NCBI GenBank assembly: GCA_020466095.1 | Contig: CM035807.1 | Location: forward strand, 20,375,985 to 20,439,984 | Source of the DNA: Chlorops oryzae | Taxonomy: Eukaryota; Arthropoda; Insecta; Diptera; Chloropidae | Reading direction: 5' to 3' | DNA length: 64,000 nucleotides | Part shown: piece by piece, positions 56,097 through 64,000 of the stretch | Numbering within the stretch: position 1 is the first letter of the stretch | Layout: every line of letters starts with the position of its first letter | Position numbers and translations under genes: made by a program | The notes under the pieces: model-generated | Databases searched by the model: none | What the model was told of the DNA's origin: nothing | The model's input: the letters and a program-made list of their open reading frames with translations, nothing else

Positions 56097-58080
56097 CTGA
56101 AAGAAGAAAACAATAAAAAATAGGTATCTTTTATAATCGTCACATTGGACATAAGGACAATTCGAACTCACCTATGAGCAGGTGATCCAATTGCAACTCT
56201 CCAAATCAACACCCCATGCGTTACATCTTCGGGAACTTTTTCGAAACGATTTCGCAGCTCAAATAGAATATCAGGCGTAAGCGTTAACATAGTTATTCCC
56301 ATATATCGTTTTGGAAATTCCATTTTACTCGTTGGGCCGATTTTTCGGCTATCGGAAGCACGCTTTAGAAACAGCTTCACATAATCAATGGGTATGGCGA
56401 AACTAATGCCAGCGGTAACTTTCATTGAATTTACCCCAATCGCTTCACCGTCCAAATTCACAAGTGGACCACCCGAATTGCCAAAAGTAATGGCAGCATC
56501 AGTTTGAATGTATTTTATATCGCGATTCCGTAGTCCCAGTTCCTGTGATGCTCGATCCGGTGAGCTAACAACTCCAGCTGTTACGGTATTGCTCAATGCC
56601 AACGGACTGCCGAGAGCAACAACCCATTCGCCTGAGCGAAGATTTTGACTCGAGCCAAGCTTCATCACTGGCAGACCACTGACCTTTATGCGAACTGTTG
56701 CTAAATCGGAAGCCTGATCGACATCTTCGACAATACCGGGAAACGTTCGACCGTCAGCCAGTTTGACTTGCACCATAGTATGGGGCTTATTGATGACAAC
56801 GTGAGCATTTGTCAATATGAGCCCATTGGATTCAATAATAAAGCCTGAACCATTTGAAGCGGTGATCGGTTGCCCGGTATAATAGTCGAAACGACGTAGA
56901 TCTTTTATTTCGATGTATACAACGGATGCGGCACAAACGTCAACAACATCCGCTATGAAATTATATTGCGATCGTCTACTTCCCAGGATGGTCTTCGCGG
57001 CAACAGTAGGTAGAAGGTTTTCTTTGTAACTATACAATGCATAAGCTAATGCCGTTCCAGCAGCCAAGGCGGATGTGAATTTGCCAAGTTTTATGTTTTT
57101 CCTAAAATTTCCATCTTCATGATCGCTATATCCATGGCTAAAAATTTTTTTTATCAATTCATATTTTTTTTTATTTTAGTTAATCGCAAAGAACAAATTT
57201 TTGAAGCAGGATTTTAGGCGAAATTCAAAGAAATGATCATGATCAAGACAAGGACAAAATCTACCAAATGACAGAAAAATCTACCACAATAAACTCTTTT
57301 TCCGGGGTACTGCTAAAAATCTACTTCCATTTGCTCCATCAATATAAATACTTTGCATTTCATATAAACTTAAGTCGAATATGTACTTTCGAATACACGA
57401 TTGCGATGAGAGAGATATTGACAGAAGAAGAAGACAAATTCATCCGACTTTTTAACTTTAGTTCGCCAATGATATGAACGTATCTATTTTTTATGCAAAG
57501 TAAATGCCAGAACAGCTAATTTCAGCTCATTTTTGAGAGTAAACACGGACACCGACTTCGAAAGTGTAAAAAGTTTGGCATATTTTGAAGAATTTAAGAA
57601 GCGTGACTATGGTTGTCTCCCTCACACTTTACGAGATTGTAGCGAATAGGCTCCTAATGTGCAAGTATTTGCTGCATATCTCAATATAGGCTCCAACGGT
57701 GAATAAGATTCTTTCCAATTGATTTCACGAGTTTTTGCAATGTTGAACTCTATTAAACAAATCCTCAATGCGAAAATTAAAAAAATGTCGTGAAAATTTC
57801 AAAAAATCCTTTCCCTCTTTGGAGAGATTTGATCAGATTTTCCTTTGGTAACAACTTCCAAACGTTTTGTGACGTCATGAATGAATTCCGCCAAAAAAAA
57901 CTTTTTTAGATTTCACTTTCACATTCTGGCAACTTCAAATTGAATCTTCCTTGGCTCTCCTACTTACCTAAATTGATGTATTCCGATCGGCTGCTTCCAT
58001 GCTACCAAATAACGAACGAACTTGTGGTATTGCTTCCTCGCTAGCTTCTCACAGAAAGTAACACATCGCCCTAATGCCAT
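55931..58080 (-). CDS. HtrA2: HtrA2/Omi mitochondrial serine protease, complete, three exons
   Basis: HtrA2 is a trypsin-like protease of the mitochondrial intermembrane space, with roles in protein quality control and, after release, in antagonising IAPs. Joining 58080-57968, 57137-56172 and 56096-55931 (all -) gives 1245 nt and 414 aa, close to Drosophila HtrA2 at about 420 aa. All splice sites are GT/AG and phases match. Residues 1-37 are basic and Arg/Lys-rich, as in a mitochondrial presequence. A hydrophobic segment lies at about 58-75. AKTI at about 85-88 aligns with the IAP-binding start of mature fly HtrA2. The triad is His150 (TNAHVV), Asp182 (SDLATV) and Ser259 (GNSGGP). A PDZ domain occupies about 315-414. 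The start has A at -3 and G at +4. It is divergent from INPP5F. Confidence 0.95.
56172..57137 (-). CDS. HtrA2: HtrA2 exon 2 (membrane segment, protease domain, start of PDZ)
   Basis: This 966-nt exon encodes residues 38-360, including all three catalytic residues and the highly conserved [20 protein letters not shown] and [13 protein letters not shown] segments. It ends in GCTCATAG|GTGAGT. Reading past the donor gives an immediate stop, so splicing to exon 3 is required. Confidence 0.95.
57138..57967 (-). other. HtrA2 intron 1 with repeat relic
   Basis: The 830-bp intron runs from donor GTAAGTA to acceptor ATTTTTAG. It contains fragments shared in the same order with 39175-39730 (about 57475-57655), so an unknown repeat or old duplication is lodged in it. 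Confidence 0.8.
57968..58080 (-). CDS. HtrA2: HtrA2 exon 1 (mitochondrial targeting)
   Basis: The 113-nt exon encodes the first 37 residues plus two bases of codon 38 and ends at TTTAG|GTAAGTA. It begins Met-Ala-Leu, as I recall for fly HtrA2, and has many Arg/Lys and no acidic residue except one Glu. The exon was found by requiring an upstream in-frame ATG and a phase-2 donor, because exon 2 opens without any usable Met. Confidence 0.85.
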
Positions 58081-58350
58081 TTATGCTCGAACTCAGGATT
58101 TACTTTTGCTTTTATTGTTTTGAAATCTTTTGGCCGACGAAACGAACTGTCATTTCGGCTCCTAATGGAAACGTTGACAAGTTTGCGCGAAAAATGGAGA
58201 GTGGCAGCACTAAATTTGTCATTGTTATGACATTTCGTCTTGTCAGTTGGTCATTTAATGTTTTCTTTTATTGAAAGTCGAACTCAATTTGTGTGATGCG
58301 CGGACAAAGAGTAATTTTATTTTGAACTAAAACATTTTAGTGCCTAAAAA
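58081..58350. promoter_or_regulatory. Bidirectional promoter region between HtrA2 and INPP5F
   Basis: The two start codons are 270 bp apart and point away from each other, so both 5' UTRs and promoters must share this interval unless there are upstream exons. No TATA box is evident for either gene. TCAGTT at 58243-58248 matches the insect initiator consensus TCAGTY on the + strand, about 105 bp before the INPP5F ATG. TGGCAGCACTA at 58202-58212 loosely resembles the fly housekeeping core-promoter motif 1. The TATA-less layout fits broadly expressed genes. Confidence 0.6.
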
Positions 58351-58447
58351 ATGGAGGTCTTTCAAACGGAGAACTTCTATATATTTGTTAAACGCGAGAA
58401 GAGTCTGTGGTGGCATCGAACAACAGCGGAATTCACTCTGAAAGCGG
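58351..58447 (+). CDS. INPP5F-like exon 1
   Basis: The 97-nt exon encodes 32 residues plus one base and ends AAAGCGG|GTGAGT. The MEVFQ..-FYIFV...LWW pattern corresponds to the start of vertebrate INPP5F. Confidence 0.85.
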
Positions 58448-61400
58448 GTGAGTAACAAAGAAAACCAGGACGGATATAGTGAAACCTCGATAATATTAAT
58501 TGTTACGACTAGACCACGAAACTTTCGCATTGAAATACCCGTAATACTAGGAATTCGAGACCTTGTTAACTCAGATTAAAATTCATGGATTTTTAAACGA
58601 TTTTATATAGCTCTTTACAGACAAATATTAATAATATTGACATATTTATTGTAAGCCAAGTTAAACAGGCTGCACTGCAAATTGTTTTCATAACAGTTTC
58701 TAGGTCAAGTTTCCAACTTTAGATGGGATGCAACTTAGAAAAGTAAATGAAATATGCAAAAGACGCATAAAAAAACTTTCTAATTTTTTCCGGAAATTCA
58801 AAAAAAATATATATAACAACAACAAGGAAGAAATACTTAACCCTCTAATGCCACAATTTTTTTTTTTGTCCAATGAAAAGTTCAGATATAACTAATTTTG
58901 GGTAGAAAAACACGAATCTGAAATTATTATTGCTATTTAAAAAAAATTTTTTTTTGGTAATTTGTTCGAAAAAAGTCCAGGAATTAGAGGGTTAAGGAAA
59001 ACGTGAACATTTCTATTCATAATACGATTTCCGTATGTTTGGAAAAATACATGCGTCCCATCGCCCCAAGCGTCTGAGCAACAAAAGGAACTTATATAGC
59101 TTATATATAGCGAACAGCTTTTCATTGCCAGCGATTCCATTTATACGAGCCTTCAAAAGTAAGGGAATTTCCTTTAAGCCCATAGCAGGCCGAACCTTCC
59201 AAACACCATTTCCGACCAAGCAAATTATTAATTGAATATTTATAAGAGAGGTGGTTATTTTTATACAAATCAAATTGACTGGCATTAATTGAATCGATGA
59301 GTTTCATTATATCGGCACTGGGAAAGATTTTATTTTTAGCTTAAAGAAATCGAACGTTCACAAAAGCCACATGAAATGAAATGAAATCTGAAGACAGAAA
59401 AAGCAGTTTCAATGGCAGGTAGAATCTATTCTAGGTCACAAAATGCACATCGCATACAAGTGCCATTAAAAGGCAAGGTAAATGTTCGTGTTATATCCTG
59501 CTAATGTGTTCGAAACGTCAGTAATTAACATTGACTGGTAAAAGGTTCGTGATTTCCTTTATTTCGTCGTCAGTTTTTGTGAGAATGTCGCGCCTCCTTT
59601 AATGTCAATACTATCAAATTTATTTCGTTTAGTGTATCAAGAGAATAGCTTGCGTGTTGGGCTTTGTTCCAATTAACTTCACAAATGTTACCTTCAGTCC
59701 ATCGGGGACTAATTTTTTTTTTGGAAACTAAATTCGGTTGCTTTAGTAAACTTAGCAGTGATTCGTTGAAGTGGTCAAAAGCTCATTAACGCCTCTTTTA
59801 CATTTCATTTACAATTGGATTTATAGGGCGTCATATCGACTTCCTTCCGTTTATTGAAACTATGATTAATGATTTTTGTTCGAATTGATATCATTTTAGG
59901 CTTTCGAACTTTTACGTCGTAATTTTATTGAACGATTGCTTTATAAATATTTGAATATTTATTTATTTCCGATAATCATTAAATTTCGAGGGATAAGCAT
60001 TCAAAATGCTTTGAACATGCAAATGTCTGTCACAGCAATTGAAGACAAATGAAGTCTGTTATCTGTGTACTCCATTTGATAAACGTATTTGTATTTTAAT
60101 TGGAATTTAACTTTTTGATTGGCGTTTTTTTTTTTTTTAAGGCGTATGCATTTCTGTTTTCTGTTCATTTCCAAAAACATTTATTGCTTTATTTGAGATT
60201 TTTCGAACTTGACCTCATGAACGCTTCACTCAAAGCCATAATTCTCCTCAGCATGACGCATATCACTTCTTCTTGAATTGAATCTTCGCCAAAAAAAAAA
60301 ACAATTTCGACCTTATTTTCCTAATGGAAATGTACTTAAACAAGCAATGGTATTTTAGTGAGGCGAAACTGGCATTGAAATACCCATTACAGATAAAGGC
60401 TAAGCTAAATATATCTTAAAAACTTTTAACATACATGCTGGAGATGTTGAAGAAGAGCGACAGGTCGGCTGTAAGAAAAATTTCGTCGCATCATTAAGAC
60501 CACAAAGCGTACCCCATTGTAAACGGGATGAATAATCGCTAAGAAAAAGAAGAAGAAGTTGGAGATGTCCAAGACAATAAGAGGCCTCAAATGCCGAATT
60601 TTGTTCGATTTCTTTATGAAAGCCATCCTTTGCCACGCCCACATTTGCAACTTTCACAACTGCTATTCACAAAGGTATGCTAATATGGCAATCTGGCAGC
60701 ATTACTACGTGCCAAAATCATTACTTTGAACCCTTTTATTGTGTAAAAGCCTTCTTAAATCTAAAAGCTGTTGAAAAGCTGTTGAAATACCTTCAAACAG
60801 GGGGAAATATGACATTCTTTTAGGTATACAGTGAACTACGGATAAATGCAACACGAATAAATGCAAAAACTCATAAGTGCAAGGTGCTTTGAAGCCTTTT
60901 TTATGATTCCCATGAAAACATGCACGGATTAATGCAAAGAACGCATAAGTGACACAATTCGAGCAAAAAACGTGTTGCATTTATCCGTACTCTACTGTAT
61001 CTTTAAAATGCAACTTCGTTTTGAATAATTGCGATTCAATTTGTTCGATTTTAAAGACGGCCTATTTTTATTTCAAACCATTGTTTAAAACAGCCATATT
61101 GCCACTTTTATATAACATGCTCGTTTGACGGGCAATGTGCTGATTTCGTCAAGATAGTTCAGCTCCCTCGACAAGAAAACTGTTTACGGTTAGAAAATGG
61201 ACAGACAAATGCTGGTAATGCTGATTATTTCTATACATATTTTGTATGGTATATCTCGCCTATCTATGGTATATGCGTTACACACATACGCACAAATGCA
61301 ATATACCCTTGACACAGAGTGTGTCGGCTATAAAAGGTCTATTCGAGATGGACGAGGACGACAAAGTTATGACCATCCTCTTAGAGTTTGCCTGAAATAT

Positions 61401-64000
61401 TGTATTTCGAGTAAAATCGTGAAATTTTTTCCATAAATTATTTCTTAAAAGGTCAAAAATTAAAATTAAAAATTCGCTCTCTCTCTCTACATCCTTTCTA
61501 CTTAAGCCTTTTCGAACGTGTTGTTTCTGTCACTCTGCATGTTTTTTTTAAAGTCACTTTGCCAATTTGTGTTACGATGTCTTGTCGTGCCCTTGATCCT
61601 TTCAGTACGATGTAGCTACTCTACAGTAATTCTGCACTCGACACAAATGTGAAGGGGAAATATTCAAAGACAGCAACAACAACAAAATTCATGTTCGTCG
61701 ACATGTTTCGCCATTGGCAATCGCCTCAAGTTTTCCTCTTAAAATAAGACAAAATTCTCCAACATTGCAACTAACAAAGGCATGTATGTACATGTTATTT
61801 ATGTTGCCATTATATATCCTTTAACTGTGAGTGAGATGAGCTCAATTTAGATTGTTGCTCAATAGCTTTGGCGTTTACTGGAAATTTGAAGGACTCCAGT
61901 TGAAACGGAATAGAAAAAAATGCGATGACTAGTATGCACACCTTCTTTTATACATGTCGTTCCTTAGCATCACAGATGTATTAAAAAAAAATTACTCACT
62001 TTTGAATCATTCTGGAAATTATTCATAAATTGAATTCAATTTTCCATGGGCTCTTATCATCATGAAAATGAATCAGATCGAAACATGAATGCATTCATTG
62101 TATGTATAAAAAACAAAATTAGTTGAAATTGAATCAGTCATCGTAAATTTGGTTATTTTAAATGATTGGTTAAATTAAAATAAAAAACAAAAAAAAATTT
62201 AACCCTTTACCGCAAACGAATACAGTGGACTCGCGAAATCTCGAACACTCGGACAGGTTTTTTTCGTCCATTGACTACTCTTAAAGTCGGACAAAATATT
62301 TCTTTAGTTTTTGTAGAAAAAAAAAAACGGTACGATGCAACCTCGAGTGGACCGACCATCCGAGGAAAATTCAAAAAAAAAAAAAACCGGTTGAAAGTTC
62401 AAAAAGAAACAACAGAACTACAAAATTTTTTGAACTGAGCATCGGAATCAGTGTCATTATCCGAGTCATAATGTTTGCATGTAAAAAAGCCTTTGATACT
62501 GAGGCACTACTCGACGACACGCCCAAATGTTATTTAAAATTCACCAAAAAATTTAATAAAGCTCATAAAACACTGTTCCAAAGTCTATTTATCAGTGCCG
62601 TACAACATAGCAAAGCTACATTTTCGTTTTCCATGAATAAAATTGAAAAAATAATTTTCCCCCACCAATTGGAAAAATAATTTTTAGCAAACAGATTGTA
62701 CGCGCTGCTATTTATATCCATAAACATGCTAAATTTTTATTAAGAATGAAAAATTTTGACGCTCCACTCAAGGTTGCAAGCAGTGGTCCACTCAAGGTGA
62801 ATCATACGATTTCAAGTGAGCCACCAAAACTTATTGAACATCTACTTAAATCTCCAAATGATTTTGAACTATCAAGTTTAATGCCCAAATTAACAAGAAA
62901 TATACTTCTTAAGTTTAACAAGTCGTTTTTGGCACTATTCGTAGGAGGCACAAAGATCCACAATGTTATAAAACGCAAACTGTTTTCGCTTTTTTTTTTT
63001 AAGCGCTCGTTTTTAAACAAAATAACGTGTGCTCGGCTGGCGAGTTTATAACTTACTGTTGACGTTTGGAGTGAAGTTAGATGTGATATTAGTTTGACAT
63101 TTCTACTGGCACAACATAGTTAACATTCAAGTGGTCCACTCGAAGTGACAGTCCACCTAAGGTGACCTTACACTATTAATATTAATTCATATTTTCTCCT
63201 TTTAGGCTGGGATCTGTCGTCAGTGGATGACATAGAATGTATAGGCATTACTCACGGCATCGTTGGTGTCATATCCTTACCAAATGTTTACGAACCTCAT
63301 CTTGTGATAGTTAAAGAAGCTACTCCAGTCGGTGTACTTCATCCTCCACATTTAGCATATAGAATCAAATCGATTTGTATTTTAAGCGCCGATGAACCAG
63401 ACGCCACTCTTACATCCTGTACACGCCATTCCAAGTGAGTTAATATATTTAAGAAAAAAATACTCTCAGAATTTTTATTCAATTTAATAATAATTTTTTT
63501 CCCCCCAAATGGCAGAAGTGCGAACAGCACTCCAACACACACTCCAAATGCACAAAATACTTCAGCGGCATCATCGATTGGTGGTTCAAAGACTAAACTT
63601 TTCGAAGGTGCCCAATTGATGAATAAAACATGGGGTGCCGTCAAGATAGCCGGTAATACGATAAAGAACACAACTCAACAAGCGGCGGCAATTGCTTCAA
63701 ATCAAGTTAAATCCTCTGTGGGCATACGTGACCCGACACGGATTGGCAAACGAATTACGGAAGAATTGCATAAAATATTTGATGATACGGATAGTTTTTA
63801 CTTCTCATTCGATAGTGATATAACCAATAATTTGCAAAGACAAAGCTCTGCGACTACCAGTTGGGATGAGCGTTTCTTTTGGAATATGCACATGATTGAG
63901 GAATTGATCAAGTTGAATGTAAGATGAAGCATTGAAACTTTTATACTTATTGAACAGATTTTTTTTTTTTTTTTTAAGGATAAAACGTGGATATTGCCAA
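58351..64000 (+). CDS. INPP5F/SAC2-like phosphoinositide phosphatase, 5' part (runs off window)
   Basis: SAC2 (INPP5F) enzymes remove the 4-phosphate of phosphatidylinositol 4-phosphate on endocytic membranes, through a SAC domain with a CX5R(T/S) motif. Visible exons are 58351-58447, 63206-63434, 63516-63918 and 63979 to the window end; phases match, all have GT/AG borders, and about 250 residues are encoded. The similarity is to the N-terminal part: MEVFQTENFYIFVKREKSLWW, then a GITHGIVGVI segment, a Ser/Thr/Asn-rich linker (about 110-130), and the SAC-domain entry TEELHKIFDDTDSFYFSFD, DITNNLQRQ, WDERFFWNMHM and DKTWILP. The catalytic motif lies beyond the window. The start ATG has A at -3 and G at +4. 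It is divergent from HtrA2. The closest fly gene I recall is CG7956. Confidence 0.9.
58841..58991. mobile_element. 151-bp TTAA-flanked MITE (piggyBac-like), copy 2
   Basis: Ends CCCTCTAATGCC and GGAATTAGAGGG (reverse complement CCCTCTAATTCC) are flanked by TTAA (58837-58840 and 58992-58995). The internal text is shared with 52324-52474. It lies 400 bp into intron 1 of the INPP5F-like gene. Confidence 0.85.
60573..61332 (+). mobile_element. Broken Helentron/mini-me-type repeat
   Basis: The left part (AATAAGAGGCC...TTTCTTTATGAAA...TTGCCACGCCCAC, about 60573-60645) and the right part (GTCAAGATAG.TCAGCTCC..CGA...GACACAGAGTGTGTCGG, about 61148-61328) correspond to parts of the 42983-43838 copy in the same order and strand. 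The middle is lost or replaced, and includes a 169-bp TIR element. Confidence 0.65.
60829..60997. mobile_element. 169-bp pogo/Tigger-like MITE
   Basis: Ends CAGTGAACTACGGAT and ATCCGTACTCTACTG are inverted over about 27 bp, sharing CGGATAAATGCAACACG and its complement, with TA flanking both sides (60827-60828 and 60998-60999). CAGT...ACTG ends with TA duplication fit the pogo branch of Tc1/mariner. Internal AATGCAA motifs recur. It sits within the remains of a Helentron in intron 1. Confidence 0.85.
62223..62260. mobile_element. Single pogo-like terminus
   Basis: TA followed by CAGTGGACTCGCGAAATC and TCGAACACTCGGACAGG resembles pogo/Tigger termini. No matching right end was found, so it may be a truncated element. 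It lies next to TTAACCCTTTACCGCAAA (62201-62218), an end related to the 54-kb satellite. Confidence 0.4.
62593..62708. mobile_element. Diverged relative of the 145-bp hAT MITE
   Basis: The left end CAGTGCCGTA, internal CCATGAATAAAATTGAAA and AATAATTTTCCCCCAC, and right end TTGTACGCGCTG match the order of motifs in 49035-49179 with many changes. No target duplication remains. Confidence 0.6.
62763..63165. repeat. Block bounded by GTCCACTCAAGGTG motifs
   Basis: Four related 14-mers, at about 62763, 62786, 63134 and 63151 (variants CTCAAGG, CTCGAAG and CCTAAGG), occur as one pair at each end of the block. Each inner motif is embedded in the palindrome AGTGG-T-CCACT. An ATG frame of 101 codons (62746-63051) lies between them but has no recognisable domain. 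Possibly an unknown mobile element. Confidence 0.4.
63206..63434 (+). CDS. INPP5F-like exon 2
   Basis: The 229-nt exon follows TTTTAG and begins by completing a Gly codon: GWDLSSVDDIECIGITHGIVGVI. It ends TCCAA|GTGAGT. It encodes residues 33-108 and part of 109, in the N-terminal region preceding the SAC domain. Confidence 0.88.
63516..63918 (+). CDS. INPP5F-like exon 3
   Basis: After acceptor GGCAG, the 403-nt exon reads through a low-complexity Ser/Thr/Asn/Pro linker into the SAC-domain entry (RITEELHKIFDDTDSFYFS, ITNNLQRQ, DERFFWN). It ends at AAGTTGAAT|GTAAGA in phase 0. Without splicing, a stop follows two codons later. Confidence 0.92.
63979..64000 (+). CDS. INPP5F-like exon 4, first 22 bases
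   Basis: After a poly(T)-AAG acceptor the frame continues Asp-Lys-Thr-Trp-Ile-Leu-Pro, matching the family's FWIIP segment. It is cut by the window end. Confidence 0.8.

Larger units (their letters stand above)
58448..63205 (+). other. INPP5F-like intron 1 (4.76 kb), transposon-filled
   Basis: The large first intron runs from GTGAGT to TTTTAG. It holds a TTAA MITE (58841-58991), a broken Helentron (about 60573-61332) with a pogo-like MITE inside it (60829-60997), a pogo-like terminus (62223), a hAT MITE relic (62593-62708) and a block bounded by GTCCACTCAAGGTG motifs (62763-63165). No other gene is recognised in it. Confidence 0.8.

Noticed and set aside
57138..57157. Start of HtrA2 at a TTG just upstream of exon 2
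   Set aside because: A splice acceptor ends at 57138, and a spliced upstream exon supplies an ATG and a targeting sequence.

Overview
The window looks like nuclear DNA of a higher (schizophoran) fly. It is A+T-rich and dominated by non-coding sequence with poly(A)/poly(T) runs. It carries Helentron-type 'mini-me' repeats with (GTCY)n tracts, many short TIR transposons, and introns with canonical GT...AG borders. The three recognisable proteins resemble Drosophila proteins. I cannot name the species.

Only three protein-coding genes are well supported. (1) 33932-34366 (+): an intronless ADF/cofilin gene of 144 aa, a paralogue-type actin-severing factor. (2) 55931-58080 (-): HtrA2/Omi, a mitochondrial serine protease. 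I assembled it from three exons (113, 966 and 166 nt) into 414 aa, with the full His-Asp-Ser triad and a C-terminal PDZ domain. (3) 58351 to the window end (+): the 5' part of an INPP5F/SAC2-type phosphoinositide phosphatase. Four exons are visible, intron 1 is 4.76 kb, and the gene runs off the window. Genes 2 and 3 start head to head, with 270 bp between start codons, so they probably share a bidirectional promoter.

Region by region: 1-11 kb is gene-free, with a ~650 bp polypyrimidine tract (893-1550) and degenerate TATCGAT-rich TIR elements. 11.1-17.6 kb is a tandem segmental duplication (about 2.3 kb unit). The second copy was enlarged by two insertions, a Helentron and an unidentified ~1.05 kb TIR element with a coding remnant; the first copy preserves the empty sites. 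19.2-19.9 kb is a hAT-like element with a perfect 8-bp target duplication, built from CCGGATA motifs. 20.1 and 30.0 kb carry two copies of a tRNA-derived SINE. 25.6-26.5 kb is a 12-bp minisatellite of roughly 70 units. 29-30.5 kb has a hAT MITE nested in a TTAA-flanked element, followed by the SINE and another TTAA element. 33.9-34.8 kb holds the cofilin gene and a 229-bp inverted-repeat element. 36-37.8 kb is a local duplication containing CTAG-rich sequence. 40-54 kb is a dense set of MITEs, a second full Helentron copy, and a ~64-bp satellite that begins exactly at the edge of a piggyBac-like MITE. 55.9-64 kb is the gene-bearing end.

I found no operon, CRISPR, virus, rRNA or true tRNA gene, and no evidence for a new multi-gene system. 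The novelty here lies in the transposon families, their nesting, and the satellite that appears to have grown from a transposon end.
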